Assembly: GCF_018417535.1 (NCBI RefSeq)
Contig: NZ_CP070977.1
Coordinates: 2,852,001-2,916,000, forward strand
Length of the DNA stretch: 64,000 bases
Source of the DNA: Burkholderia pyrrocinia
Lineage (GTDB): Bacteria; Pseudomonadota; Gammaproteobacteria; Burkholderiales; Burkholderiaceae
Direction of reading: 5' to 3'
The translations under genes were made by a program, and so were the position numbers. The notes beneath the pieces were generated by a model, which made no database searches, was not told where the DNA came from, and saw only the letters and a list, made by a program, of their open reading frames with translations. This document shows, in pieces, positions 9,856-18,744 of the stretch (its first letter is position 1; every line of letters starts with the position of its first letter).

Positions 9856-10806
9856 ATGAGCACCAAAGTTTTTGTCGACGGCCAGGAAGGCACGACCGGC
9901 CTCAAGATCTTCGAATACCTGTCGGCGCGCAACGACATCGAGATCCTGCGCATCGATGAAGCGAAGCGCAAGGACGTCGACGAGCGCCGCCGCCTGATCA
10001 ACGCGTCGGACGTCACGTTTCTGTGCCTGCCGGACGTCGCGTCGCGCGAATCGGCCTCGCTCGTCGAGAACCCGAACACGACGCTGATCGACGCGAGCAC
10101 CGCGTTCCGCACCAGCGCCGACTGGGCCTACGGCCTGCCCGAACTGACCCGCGCGCAGCGCGAGAAGATTCGCACGTCGAAGCGCGTCGCAGTGCCGGGC
10201 TGCCACGCATCGGCCTTCGTGCTCGCGATGCGCCCGCTCGTCGATGCGGGCATCGTCGCACCGACGTTCGCCGCGCACAGCTACTCGATCACCGGCTACA
10301 GCGGCGGCGGCAAGTCGATGATCGCCGACTACGAGAACGCGGCACCGGGCGGCAAGCTCGCGAGCCCGCGCCCGTACGCGCTCGGCCTCACGCACAAGCA
10401 CCTGCCGGAAATGGCCGCGCACACGGGCCTCGCGAACCCGCCGATCTTCACGCCGATCGTCGGCCCGTTCCTGAAGGGTCTCGCTGTGACGACCTATTTC
10501 ACGCCCGACCAGCTCGCGAAGCGCGCGACGCCGCAGGACGTGCAGCGCGTGTTCGCCGAGTACTACGCGAACGAAGCGTTCGTGCGCGTCGCGCCGTTCG
10601 ACGCGGACGCCAACCTCGACAGCGGCTTCTTCGACGTGCAGGCGAACAACGACACGAACCGGGTCGACCTGTTCGTGTTCGGCAACGAAGAGCGCTTCGT
10701 CACGGTCGCGCGCCTCGACAACCTCGGCAAGGGTGCGTCGGGCGCCGCGATCCAGTGCATGAACCTCGCCATCGGCTCGGCCGAGGACGCGGGCCTCACG
10801 CGCTGA
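9856..10806 (+). CDS. argC: N-acetyl-gamma-glutamyl-phosphate reductase, type 2
   Basis: It catalyses the NADPH-dependent reduction of N-acetylglutamyl phosphate to the semialdehyde in arginine synthesis. The protein has 316 residues, the usual length of the shorter type 2 ArgC. It begins [20 protein letters not shown]. The catalytic cysteine is in [24 protein letters not shown] and LTHKHLPEM are typical. It stands apart from other arg genes, as is common in this genus. A terminator follows directly. Confidence 0.95.
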   Translation: MSTKVFVDGQEGTTGLKIFEYLSARNDIEILRIDEAKRKDVDERRRLINASDVTFLCLPDVASRESASLVENPNTTLIDASTAFRTSADWAYGLPELTRAQREKIRTSKRVAVPGCHASAFVLAMRPLVDAGIVAPTFAAHSYSITGYSGGGKSMIADYENAAPGGKLASPRPYALGLTHKHLPEMAAHTGLANPPIFTPIVGPFLKGLAVTTYFTPDQLAKRATPQDVQRVFAEYYANEAFVRVAPFDADANLDSGFFDVQANNDTNRVDLFVFGNEERFVTVARLDNLGKGASGAAIQCMNLAIGSAEDAGLTR

Positions 10807-10825
10807 TCATCCTCTCTTGCGATGC

Positions 10826-10853
10826 AAAGCCGGCCGCTGGCCGGCTTTTTATT
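10826..10853 (+). terminator. argC terminator
   Basis: AAAGCCGGCC and GGCCGGCTTTTTATTT form a GC stem around GCT with a T tail. Confidence 0.9.
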
Positions 10854-11236
10854 TACCCGTATCAGGCAATAAATAAAATCCTGTTCGCGCATTTACAAAT
10901 ATTTACAAGCTTTCCATTGCGCGATTACCAGCGAATTAACCAACCGCCTCTTTATCCAGTCAATCCCGAATAGGGATAAACCGGATACCGCTGCTTTAAA
11001 CGCTGCCGTTATACGCGGGAAGGCCCTTCGACAGCCTGCCCGGCGTCGCACATTCCCCACTCCGGCAGCTTTCGGCAGCCCCTCGCCCGTTTTAATTCTT
11101 ACTGAATGCCATGTCGGACAAGGATTGAAAACGCGACACCCGTTTCAATCGCCTTTTTTAGACGGGTTCATCAATTGACAGCAAAAATCCAGGCGGCGAC
11201 ATTAGCTCGCACAATTAAACGATTGGAGACAGCGGC
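10854..11236. other. AT-rich intergenic region before the lipoprotein operon
   Basis: About 380 bases without a credible gene, much lower in GC than its surroundings. It contains several TTTACAA-like and TTTAAAC-like stretches and probably holds the promoter of the lipoprotein-OmpW group. I could not single out one promoter. The ribosome site TTGGAGACAG precedes 11237. Confidence 0.35.
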
Positions 11237-12658
11237 ATGTCGCACGCCTTATCGAAGGGGGTGGCAACGGCCTTTGCCATTGCCCCTTTCCTGGTTGCAT
11301 GTGGTGGAGGGGATTCCGGCGGCGCGCTCGCGCCGATCAATGCGCCCCAATGTTCCGGATCGAGCTGCGGCACGCAAGGGCCGCCGCCGTCACAACCCGT
11401 CAACGGTTCACTGTGTCCGGCCAACGCCGACATCGTGAAGAGCACGTATCTCGGCGGTGCCGGTAGCGGCGAGATCGTCAGCGTCAACATCGACGCGGTC
11501 GCGATGACGTACACGCTCAAGTGGCTCGAATCGCCGATTCCGCTGAAGACGGGCACCGTCACGCCCAGCCGCGTCGGCACGACGATCACCGGCAAGGTCA
11601 TCCACCCGCCGACCGGCACGCTGCCGACCGCCGAGCAGACGCGCTGCGCGTTCGTCCTCACGCCGGGCACGGGCCCCGCGCCGGACGGCTCGACCTACTC
11701 GACGGCCGCCGACTTCAACCAGGCGAACCCGCCGATGCTGCTCGTCGGCATGGGCGTCGCGGGCGGCGGCATTCCCGGCGCGACGATCCAGTACGACGGG
11801 CTGACGATCATCCCGGGCGTCGTGCAGAACGTCGGCCAGGTGCCGAACCGCCACTTCGATTTCTATCCGTTCCTCGGTTTCGCGAACACGACGACCGACC
11901 TGTCGAAGCTGCCGGGCACGTACAACGCGCTGATCTACCACCTCGTGCCGTCGGGCAACTACGCGACGAAGGGCTCGAACTCGAGCGAGACGTTCGACGC
12001 GAACGGCGCATGCACGTCGGCCGGTTCGGGCGGCTGCCAGACGACCGGCGACCCGTGGAAGACGAGCGCGAAAGGCGGCTACTTCGACAGCACGAAGGCA
12101 CCGCAGACGCTGCCGCAGACGCAACTGCCGATCGTCGGCGCGACCGGCAAGTCGGCGACCGCGCACATGGTGATCGGCCAGCTCAACGGCGCGACGGTGC
12201 CGGTGATCGTGCGCACGGGCAACGTGAACCTCGGTACGCCGCCGCTGCACACCGACGCGCAGGTCGACGACGAATCGGGCATCGCAGTGCTCGGCGCGGC
12301 GACGGCGATCACGTCGGGCGCGATCGACGGCGGCTACGCAGGCGCGGACTCGAACTTCAAGTACACGGCCGCCCTGATCCGCGGCAGCAACGCGTCGTTC
12401 ATCAACCCGACCACGCAGGCCGAGGAAGACGGCTTCACGCTCGACTACGGCCAGGCGACGCCGGGCCTGCTGAACGCGAAGACGACGCCGCCGAGCGGCG
12501 CGACCTACCCGTCCGCTTCGGGCGTGGTGATCGCGACGGGCGGGCTGTACGCGGCGCTCGTGCAGGGCACGGTGAACGGCGGCGTCACGTCGACGTCGGC
12601 GAACTCGACGACTTCGTCGACACCGTACTTCGGCGTGGGCGCGCAGATCAGCAAGTAG
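11237..12658 (+). CDS. DUF2957-type lipoprotein (first of two paralogues)
   Basis: This 473-residue predicted lipoprotein has a signal peptide ending in the lipobox LVAC, followed by GGG. The mature part opens with a proline-rich linker. It then has a beta-rich body with motifs repeated in the next gene: STYLGGAGSGEI, TLKWLESPIPLKTGTV, MGVAGGGIPGATIQYDG, FYPFLGFANTTTDL and DDESGIAVLGAATAI. It ends SSTPYFGVGAQISK. The family is restricted mainly to Burkholderiales and has no known function. I infer an outer-membrane-anchored surface or periplasmic role, supported by the porin two genes downstream. Confidence 0.72.
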   Translation: MSHALSKGVATAFAIAPFLVACGGGDSGGALAPINAPQCSGSSCGTQGPPPSQPVNGSLCPANADIVKSTYLGGAGSGEIVSVNIDAVAMTYTLKWLESPIPLKTGTVTPSRVGTTITGKVIHPPTGTLPTAEQTRCAFVLTPGTGPAPDGSTYSTAADFNQANPPMLLVGMGVAGGGIPGATIQYDGLTIIPGVVQNVGQVPNRHFDFYPFLGFANTTTDLSKLPGTYNALIYHLVPSGNYATKGSNSSETFDANGACTSAGSGGCQTTGDPWKTSAKGGYFDSTKAPQTLPQTQLPIVGATGKSATAHMVIGQLNGATVPVIVRTGNVNLGTPPLHTDAQVDDESGIAVLGAATAITSGAIDGGYAGADSNFKYTAALIRGSNASFINPTTQAEEDGFTLDYGQATPGLLNAKTTPPSGATYPSASGVVIATGGLYAALVQGTVNGGVTSTSANSTTSSTPYFGVGAQISK

Positions 12659-12798
12659 CGATCCGGGACGCGGCGACGGCCCGCCCGCCGCCGCGTGACG
12701 CACGAAGCGCGCGGCACCGCGCACGCAGGACGAGCACAAGCAACAGAAGCGGCCGACAGGGAGCTGGCCGCCACACAAGACAAATCTGGAGGAGCAAC

Positions 12799-14040
12799 AT
12801 GAAGCGCAACCTCATTCTGGCGGCGGCCCTTGCCGCCCCCCTTCTTTCCGCCTGCGGCGGCGGCAGCGACAACCCGCCCCCGCTCGTCGAAGACCGGCTC
12901 TGTCCTGCGTCGCTCGACTACAGCACCGTGTTTACGGGCGGCGCGGGCAGCGGCGAACTCGCCAAGGTCCAGCTCGACACGACCAAGATGACCTGGCAGG
13001 TGACGTACGTCGAATCGCCGGTTCCGCAAACGACCGGCACCGTCGTGCCGACCCGCGCGGGCACCGTCGACAGCGGCACGCTCACGCAGGAAACGCTGCT
13101 GCCGACCAACAAGCTGAACCAGTGCGCGTTCCGCCTGAACGGCGCAAGCCTCGACGCGACGCGCCCGGCACGGATCTTCGTCGGCTTCGGCGTCGCCGGC
13201 GGCACGATTCCCGGCAAGGAAATCCAGTTCAACGGCGTGCTCGGCCAGGCCGCGGTGCCCGACACGAAATTCCCGTACTACCCGTTCATCGGCTTCTCGT
13301 CGATCGAGACCAACATCGCGAACGTTGCGGGCACATACAGCCATGTCGGCTTCGGCGAAGTACCGTCGCAGAACTTCGCGCCCGCGTCGATCGACGCGAA
13401 GGTGACGATCAACGCGGACGGCTCGTGGACCAAGTGCGACACGACCGGCCAGTTCGCCGGCGGCGCGTGCTTGCAGCAGGGCACGAACTTCGTGCAGTCC
13501 GCGGACGGCAGCGGCGCGTTCCAGTCGAACAACTACAGCAGCCAGTTGAAGCCGACGCTGTCGGCAACGCCGCAGGGCAAGGGCTTCATGATCGTCGGCA
13601 AGCTGCGCAACCAGCTCGTGCCGATCCTCGTGCGCACCGGCGTCGCGAACCCGAACCCGACGCCCGACAGCAACGGCGTGCCGGGCCTCACCGCCGACGA
13701 CGAATCGAGCATCTCGATCCTCGCGCCGCAGACGGCGATCGCCGCCGGCTCGCAGAACGGCGAGTACATCGGCGTCGACAGCGAGTTCAACTACCGGACC
13801 ACCGCGCTGATCAACACCCAGGCGACGCTGCTCGATCCGTTCCAGCCGTCTCAGGCGTCGCTCACGAGAGTGCTCGACCTCGACTACACGCAGAAGGTGC
13901 CGGGCACGGTCACGACGATCCACACAGGTTCGGGCAGCACGTCGCCGACCGGCAAGTTCATCTTCTCGGGTGGCGTGTTCGGTTTCCTCGATAACGCGGG
14001 ATCGACGCCGTATTTCACGATCGGCGCGTTCGTCCAGTAA
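12799..14040 (+). CDS. DUF2957-type lipoprotein (second paralogue)
   Basis: This 413-residue predicted lipoprotein starts MKRNLILAAALAAPLLSACG with lipobox LSAC. It is clearly paralogous to the preceding gene: VFTGGAGSGELAKV, TYVESPVPQTTGTV, VGFGVAGGTIPGKEIQFNG, YYPFIGFSSIET, DDESSISILAPQTAI and a final GSTPYFTIGAFVQ. The start is fixed by GGAGGAGC five bases upstream and by the signal peptide. The same frame stays open far upstream but encodes arginine-rich shadow sequence. It probably forms an operon with the genes on both sides. Confidence 0.75.
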   Translation: MKRNLILAAALAAPLLSACGGGSDNPPPLVEDRLCPASLDYSTVFTGGAGSGELAKVQLDTTKMTWQVTYVESPVPQTTGTVVPTRAGTVDSGTLTQETLLPTNKLNQCAFRLNGASLDATRPARIFVGFGVAGGTIPGKEIQFNGVLGQAAVPDTKFPYYPFIGFSSIETNIANVAGTYSHVGFGEVPSQNFAPASIDAKVTINADGSWTKCDTTGQFAGGACLQQGTNFVQSADGSGAFQSNNYSSQLKPTLSATPQGKGFMIVGKLRNQLVPILVRTGVANPNPTPDSNGVPGLTADDESSISILAPQTAIAAGSQNGEYIGVDSEFNYRTTALINTQATLLDPFQPSQASLTRVLDLDYTQKVPGTVTTIHTGSGSTSPTGKFIFSGGVFGFLDNAGSTPYFTIGAFVQ

Positions 14041-14056
14041 GCGGAGGGAAGCCGTG

Positions 14057-14890
14057 ATGAAGAAAACCCTTCTCTGCGCGGCGGCGGGCGCCGCCGCACT
14101 GGCGCCGCTCGCGGCGCACGCGCAGAGCGCCGGCAGCAACGTCGTCACGCTGGGCTGGTTCCACGTGATGCCGCAGCAGAGCAGCACGCCGATGACGACC
14201 AACGTCGCGCCGACGCCGATCAACACGCCGCTGCGGCTGCCGCCGTCGTTCACGTCGCCGGGCACGGGGCTGCGCACGAGCGGCGCCGACACCGTCGGCC
14301 TGACGGTCAGCCACTTCCTGACCGACCACATCGCGGTCACGTCGGTGGCCGGCGTGCCGCCGGTGTTCAAGGTGTCGGGCCAGGGCACGATCAAGCCGCC
14401 CGGCCCGGCCGGCGCGCTCGGCACGCAGAACATCGGGCTCGCGTCGGTCAACCCGATCGTGAAGAGCGTACGGCAGTGGAGCCCGGCCGTGCTGCTGCAG
14501 TACTACTTCGGGCAGGCAACCGCGAAGTTCCGGCCGTTCCTCGGCCTCGGCGTGTCGTACAACTGGTTCAGCGACCTGCAGCTCAACACGAACTTCATCA
14601 AGCAGACGCAGGACAACCTCGGCGCGATTCTCGCGGCGGGCGCGGGCAAGCCGGGTACGACATCGGTGGAGGCGAAGGCGTCGTCGTCATGGCAGCCGGT
14701 GTTCAACGCGGGCCTGCAGTACAACATGACGGAGCATTTCGGGCTGATCGCGTCGGTGACGTACATCCCGCTGAAGACGACGTCGACGGTGACGATCAAG
14801 GCAGCCGATGGTTCGGTGCTCGCCGAGTCGAAATCGGACCTGAAAGCCGACCCGATCATCAGCTACGTCGGGATGACCTACAAGTTCTGA
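14057..14890 (+). CDS. OmpW-family outer-membrane protein
   Basis: This 277-residue protein has the signal peptide MKKTLLCAAAGAAALAPLAAHA and an eight-strand OmpW-like barrel: GLTVSHFLTDHIAVTSVAG early, YYFG...KFRPFLGLGVSYNWF in the middle, and the aromatic C-terminal strand SYVGMTYKF that is the usual barrel-assembly signal. It is longer than typical OmpW (about 210) because of extended loops. GGAGGG lies eight bases before the ATG at 14057; an in-frame GTG at 14054 is an alternative start. It lies 16 bases after the second lipoprotein gene. It probably forms small hydrophobic-substrate channels. Confidence 0.85.
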   Translation: MKKTLLCAAAGAAALAPLAAHAQSAGSNVVTLGWFHVMPQQSSTPMTTNVAPTPINTPLRLPPSFTSPGTGLRTSGADTVGLTVSHFLTDHIAVTSVAGVPPVFKVSGQGTIKPPGPAGALGTQNIGLASVNPIVKSVRQWSPAVLLQYYFGQATAKFRPFLGLGVSYNWFSDLQLNTNFIKQTQDNLGAILAAGAGKPGTTSVEAKASSSWQPVFNAGLQYNMTEHFGLIASVTYIPLKTTSTVTIKAADGSVLAESKSDLKADPIISYVGMTYKF

Positions 14891-14936
14891 GCCCGGCGAC
14901 GGACGACGAATGGAAAGCCGCGGCAAAATCGCAGGC

Positions 14937-14964
14937 AAAAAAAAGCCCGCCTAAGAGGCGGGCT
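14937..14964 (-). terminator. Terminator of the degraded LysR gene
   Basis: AGCCCGCC and GGCGGGCT pair around a five-base loop. Eight A on the plus strand become a T tail on the minus strand, so it fits minus-strand transcription arriving from the LysR remnant at 15075-15314. Confidence 0.8.
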
Positions 14965-15074
14965 GAATCCATATCAGAGGAGACATGGAGGAGACAGGTG
15001 CAACTATAGCGAATCGGTTTCCGCAATGCAACATTTCCGTAGAGAAAATAAGGATTTTCCCTCGAATGCTGCCT

Positions 15075-15314
15075 CTAGTTCGCTTCCACTTCATCTGACC
15101 CCTTCCCGTTCTCCCGGTCGAGCACCTCGCCCAGCACGTCGCGCAGCAGCGCGACAGGCCGCACCAGCCGGCCCGGCAGCGCGCCGTGCACGATCCACAC
15201 GTTGATCCGCGTCTCCAGCCCCGCCGTTTCCACCACCCTCAGCGCATCGCGATGCGCACTGCGCGCCAGCGCGTTCGGCGGCGCAATGCCGATGCCGGCG
15301 CCGCGCGCGGCCGC
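15075..15314 (-). pseudogene. LysR-family regulator, C-terminal remnant
   Basis: On the minus strand an open frame ending in TAG encodes the last ~80 residues of a LysR substrate-binding domain: AAARGAGIGIAPPNALAR, the usual AxxGxGIAxxP turn, then LPGRLVRPVALLRDVLGEVL. No start codon or HTH region exists. Upstream of the alanine run the homology ends abruptly at about 15314, where the sequence becomes the inside of an MFS transporter on the other strand. The normal minus-strand terminator at 14937-14964 is still present. I read it as half of a divergent LysR/MFS pair truncated by one deletion. Confidence 0.7.
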
Positions 15315-15503
15315 CTGAACGGGCTGTTCGTCGGCGGCGGCGCGCTCGGCGCGGCGCTCGCGGGCAGCGCGTGGGCCTGGGGCGGATGGAGTGCCGTGTG
15401 TGGGGTCGGGGTCGGATTCGCGTTTGCCGGCGCGGCAGCCCTGTTCGAGCTCTCGGCCGGACGCCGGACCGGCGCGGCTGCGTCGATTCGCCCGCGCATG
15501 TGA
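15315..15503 (+). pseudogene. Major facilitator transporter, C-terminal remnant
   Basis: From about 15315 the plus strand reads LNGLFVGGGALGAALAGSAW and GVGVGFAFAGAAALFELSAG, which look like the final two transmembrane helices of an MFS permease, ending in a TGA at 15501-15503. The frame upstream of 15315 is the antisense of the LysR remnant, so no start or earlier helices remain. With that remnant it marks a deletion that removed both 5' halves and the shared promoter. Confidence 0.65.
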
Positions 15504-15520
15504 AGCGGACGCGAAAAGAC

Positions 15521-15555
15521 GAACGCCCCGCCCTCTTGCAAGGGACGGGGCGTTC
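15521..15555 (-). terminator. Terminator after the LysE-type gene
   Basis: GAACGCCCCG and CGGGGCGTTC pair with an additional inner CCCT/AGGG pairing. On the minus strand the stem is followed by GTCTTTTC. Confidence 0.65.
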
Positions 15556-15578
15556 GGCGTGCCTCGGTCAGCCCGGAA

Positions 15579-16220
15579 TCAGTGACGGACCAGCGCCATC
15601 ATCGCGCCGAAGCCGACGAACAACCCGCCCGTCAGCCGGTTGAAGACCTTCGCGACGCTCTGGCTCTTCAGCGTCGCGCCGATACGCGTGCCGAACGACG
15701 CGTAGACGAGATACCAGCTCACCTCGATCACCGCGAACGTGACGACGAGGATGCCGATCTGCGGCAGCGTCGGCTCGGCCGCGTTGATGAACTGCGGCAG
15801 CAGCGCAGCCGCGAACAGGATCGCCTTCGGGTTGCTGCCCGCAACCAGGAAGCCGTTGCGGAACAGCGTCCAGCGCGACGCCGGCGCAGCCTGGCGCGAC
15901 ACGGTTTCGACGTCGGCGGCCGACGGCGCGTCGTCCACGCGCGCGCGCCACGCCTTCACGCCGAGATAGACGAGGTAAGCCGCACCCGCGAAACGCAGCG
16001 TATTGAACATCGCCGGCCATGCCTCGAGCACCGCGCCGAGCCCCGCCGCCGACACCGACAGCATCAGCACCAGCGCGGTCAGGCAGCCGGCCATCGTCGC
16101 CGACGAGCGCCGCAGCCCGTGCCGCGCGCCGTGCGTCATCACGAGCAGCATGTTCGGGCCAGGAATCGCCGACACGACGAACACCGTCGCCACGAAAAGC
16201 CACCACGTATGCAGGTTCAT
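15579..16220 (-). CDS. LysE/RhtB-family amino acid exporter
   Basis: This 213-residue inner-membrane protein has about six hydrophobic helices. The family signature follows the first helix: VSAIPGPNMLLVMTHGARHGLRRS (PGPNMLLV is diagnostic). NGFLVAGSNPKAILFAAALLPQFI is the conserved middle motif. Members export amino acids such as threonine, homoserine or lysine, but the substrate cannot be read from sequence. It is probably monocistronic, with a terminator just downstream and the dehydrogenase gene upstream on the same strand separated by about 80 bases. Confidence 0.92.
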   Translation of the reverse strand: MNLHTWWLFVATVFVVSAIPGPNMLLVMTHGARHGLRRSSATMAGCLTALVLMLSVSAAGLGAVLEAWPAMFNTLRFAGAAYLVYLGVKAWRARVDDAPSAADVETVSRQAAPASRWTLFRNGFLVAGSNPKAILFAAALLPQFINAAEPTLPQIGILVVTFAVIEVSWYLVYASFGTRIGATLKSQSVAKVFNRLTGGLFVGFGAMMALVRH

Positions 16221-16299
16221 GACCGCCTCAGCCTGAAAGAAAGAAGAAAGAAGAAACGCTGATTATGCCGTGCGCACCGCGCTTCTGTCGCGCCCGGGA

Positions 16300-17169
16300 T
16301 CAGCGGCCCGCGCGGCGCAGCGCGACTTCGCCGAGCACCGCGAAATCCTGCTCGCCGCCGCCGTGCGCGAGCGCGTCGAGCAGGCTGTCGCGCACGACGC
16401 TCGCCACCGGCAGCGGCACCGACGTGGCGTCGCCGGCCTCCAGCGCGAGCCGCACATCCTTCAGCCCGAGGCGCGCCTTGAAGCGCGCGGGCTCGTAGCG
16501 CCGCTCGGCGATCATCGAACCGTAGCCTTCGTAGACGGGCCCCGGAAACACGCTGTTCGTGATCACGTCGAGGAAGTCGCGCATCGCGACGCCATGCGCG
16601 CCGAGCAGCGCGGACGCCTCGCCGAGCGTCTCGATCGCCGACGCTAGCGTGAAGTTCGCGGCGATCTTCGCGACGTTCGCATGCTGCGGCAACGAACCGA
16701 AGCGCCAGGTTTTCTGGCCGATCGCGTCGAACAGCGGCTGCACGCGGTCGATCGCCTCGGCGGGACCGCCCGCCATGATCGTCAGGCGCGCGGCGGCCGC
16801 GACGTCGGGCCGGCCCATCACCGGCGCGGCGACGTAGTCGAGGCCGCGCGACGCGTGTGCATGCGCGAGCGATTCGGCCAGCGCGACCGACACCGTCGCC
16901 ATGTTCACGTGGATCAGGCCGCGCGGCGCCTGCGCGAGCAGCGCGTCGTCGAACACGGCGCGCACGGCCGCGTCGTCGCCGAGCATCGAGAACACCGCGT
17001 CGCCGCGAAACGCATCGGCCGGCGTGTCGACGATCTGCGCGCCGAATGCCGCGAGCGGCTCGGCACGCTCGCGCGAACGGTTCCAGACCCGCACCGTGTG
17101 GCCCGCCTTCAGCAGGTTCGTCGCGATCGCCTGCCCCATTTCGCCCAGCCCGATAAACCCGAGATCCAT
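16300..17169 (-). CDS. NAD(P)-dependent beta-hydroxyacid dehydrogenase family protein
   Basis: This 289-residue enzyme of the 3-hydroxyisobutyrate dehydrogenase / tartronate semialdehyde reductase family has the N-terminal Rossmann motif LGFIGLGEMGQAIATNLLKAGH. The substrate-binding motif DYVAAPVMGRPDVAAA replaces the usual DAPVSGG segment. The catalytic lysine is in NVAKIAANFTLASAIETLGEA. The start is set by GAAGGAGC upstream of 17169; a longer open frame upstream is shadow. The PVMGRPDVA variant and the sequence NFTLASAIE suggest the glyoxylate reductase-like or imine reductase-like branch, which I cannot resolve. Confidence 0.88.
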   Translation of the reverse strand: MDLGFIGLGEMGQAIATNLLKAGHTVRVWNRSRERAEPLAAFGAQIVDTPADAFRGDAVFSMLGDDAAVRAVFDDALLAQAPRGLIHVNMATVSVALAESLAHAHASRGLDYVAAPVMGRPDVAAAARLTIMAGGPAEAIDRVQPLFDAIGQKTWRFGSLPQHANVAKIAANFTLASAIETLGEASALLGAHGVAMRDFLDVITNSVFPGPVYEGYGSMIAERRYEPARFKARLGLKDVRLALEAGDATSVPLPVASVVRDSLLDALAHGGGEQDFAVLGEVALRRAGR

Positions 17170-17265
17170 TGCCCGCTCCTTCGCTCCGTGAAGCGGGGAG
17201 TTAAACACAGATGCCGGCCGTCTGCAGCGCCTGCCTTCGGCCATGCGCGGTGCGATACTGCACGG

Positions 17266-18024
17266 ATGGCGACCGCGACCTTCCGCTTCCATGGCGAACT
17301 GAACGCCTTTCTCCCGCGCGCACAGCGCGACCGCGCGTTCGGGCACGCGTGCGCACGCGATGCGACGGTGAAGCACGCGATCGAGGCGCTCGGCGTACCG
17401 CATACCGAAATCGGCCGGCTCCGCGTGAACGACACGCCGGCCGCGCTCGACCGCCCGCTCGACGACGGCGACCGTGTCGAAGCCTTTCCGGAGCGCGCGC
17501 AGCCGGCGGCGAACGGTGCAACCGCGCCGCAACCGGAACAATGGCGCTTCGTCGCCGACGCGCATCTCGGCGGCCTCGCGCAACTGCTGCGCCTCGCCGG
17601 CTTCGACACCTGCTACGACAACCACTACCGCGACGACGAGCTCGCGGCGCTCGCCGGCCGCGAGGGCCGGATCGTGCTGACCCGCGACCGCGAGCTGCTC
17701 AAGCGGCGCGCGGTCGCACGCGGCTGCTACCTGCACGCGCTGCAGCCGGCCGACCAGCTACGCGAGCTGTTCGAGCGGCTCGACCTCGCGCCGCACATGC
17801 GGCCGTTCCGGCTGTGCCTGCGCTGCAATGCTCCGCTGCATCCGCTCGACGCGGCCGCTGCCGCGCCGCGCGTGCCGGACGGCGTCCGGCAGCGGCACCG
17901 GCGCTTCGCCGCGTGCGACGTGTGCCGGCGCGTGTTCTGGGAAGGCTCGCACTGGCGGCGCATGCGTTCGGTGGTCGACGCGATGCGCGCGCCGGCGCCT
18001 CTGTCCGGCCGTGGCGACGCCTGA
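17266..18024 (+). CDS. Mut7-C RNase-domain protein with N-terminal ubiquitin-like fold
   Basis: This 252-residue protein starts with a ThiS/MoaD-like beta-grasp segment (TATFRFHGELNAFLP to about residue 80, including DDGDRVEAFPE). A Mut7-C PIN-like RNase domain follows: FVADAHLGGLAQLLRLAGFD, DDELAALAGREGRIVLTRDREL, and a C-terminal zinc ribbon CLRCN...CDVCRRVFWEGSHWRRM. The family is predicted to cleave RNA, but its target is unknown. It is divergent from the dehydrogenase gene. The ATG at 17266 lies where homology begins. A strong terminator follows. Confidence 0.85.
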   Translation: MATATFRFHGELNAFLPRAQRDRAFGHACARDATVKHAIEALGVPHTEIGRLRVNDTPAALDRPLDDGDRVEAFPERAQPAANGATAPQPEQWRFVADAHLGGLAQLLRLAGFDTCYDNHYRDDELAALAGREGRIVLTRDRELLKRRAVARGCYLHALQPADQLRELFERLDLAPHMRPFRLCLRCNAPLHPLDAAAAAPRVPDGVRQRHRRFAACDVCRRVFWEGSHWRRMRSVVDAMRAPAPLSGRGDA

Positions 18025-18030
18025 AAAAAC

Positions 18031-18063
18031 AAAACCCCGCATGCCGAAGCATGCGGGGTTTTT
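18031..18063. terminator. Bidirectional terminator
   Basis: AAAACCCCGCATGC and GCATGCGGGGTTTTT pair around CGAA. It lies between the convergent Mut7-C gene and the small exported protein gene. Confidence 0.92.
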
Positions 18064-18102
18064 CGACGGACGGCCGGCAATGCCGGCCCCGGGGCGAAGC
18101 GC

Positions 18103-18342
18103 TTAGTTTGCCGCGCCCTTGTCGTTCGTGCCAGCAGCCGAAGCAGCAGCGGCCTTCGCCTTGCCCTTCGCCGAACCGTGGGTCTTCAGTTGGTGTTTCG
18201 GCTTGCTGTGATCCTTCTTCATCGGTGCCGAAGCGGGAGCCATCGCGTCGCCTACCGGCGCCGATGCCGTCTCCTGTGCGAATGCCGAAACCGATGCGAG
18301 TGCGAATGCTGCGGTCATGATCGAAGCGAGCGTCTTCTTCAT
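18103..18342 (-). CDS. Small exported alanine/lysine-rich protein
   Basis: This 79-residue protein begins MKKTLASIMTAAFALASVSAFAQ, a clear signal peptide with an AFA-Q cleavage site. The mature part is low-complexity: methionine/alanine-rich, then KKDHSKPKHQLKTHGSAKGKAK, a basic stretch, then alanine-rich. Similar proteins are widespread in Burkholderia without known function, and the basic lysine/histidine content recalls acid-shock proteins. AGGAAG precedes the ATG. Confidence 0.65.
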   Translation of the reverse strand: MKKTLASIMTAAFALASVSAFAQETASAPVGDAMAPASAPMKKDHSKPKHQLKTHGSAKGKAKAAAASAAGTNDKGAAN

Positions 18343-18744
18343 TGTTCTTCCTTTAGCGGAGAAATAGTCAAACGTACCGGTAAGAGATGCGAGGCATTCG
18401 CATCGGAACGCCAGTCGCGCCGGGGTTTCCGGCCGCCGCCGGGCGGCCGGCTTGCGCCGTTTCGCCGCGACAAAGACTGACGTACTGGCTCCATAACGCG
18501 CCGCCGTCGCGGCGAGTTGACACGCGGCTCGCGCGTCTCGGGTTTTCCCCGACGACGCCGGCTTCCGGCCACCCCGGCAGGCGTATCCGCCATCGCGGGG
18601 CCCGTCCGCCGGCGGCCGCGGCGGCCCGGCAAACCGGCTCTCGCGCGCTGCCCCGCGACGCTATACTGGGCGTCCATCCGTCCCTTTCCCCGGAAACCGG
18701 ATCGCGGCCGGTCGCCAGACCGCCGCCGTCGCGAGGCGCTCAAA
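18343..18744. other. Divergent intergenic region, about 400 bases
   Basis: This lies between the small exported protein and the ABC exporter operon and must hold both promoters. It is GC-rich near the exporter. I see no gene, and no operator could be picked out. Reading frames through it are codon-usage shadows. Confidence 0.3.

Noticed and set aside
18517..18744. N-terminal extension of the exporter adaptor from the ATG at 18517
   Set aside because: The extension is arginine/proline-rich without family similarity, and a TTG with GAGG upstream lies exactly where homology starts.
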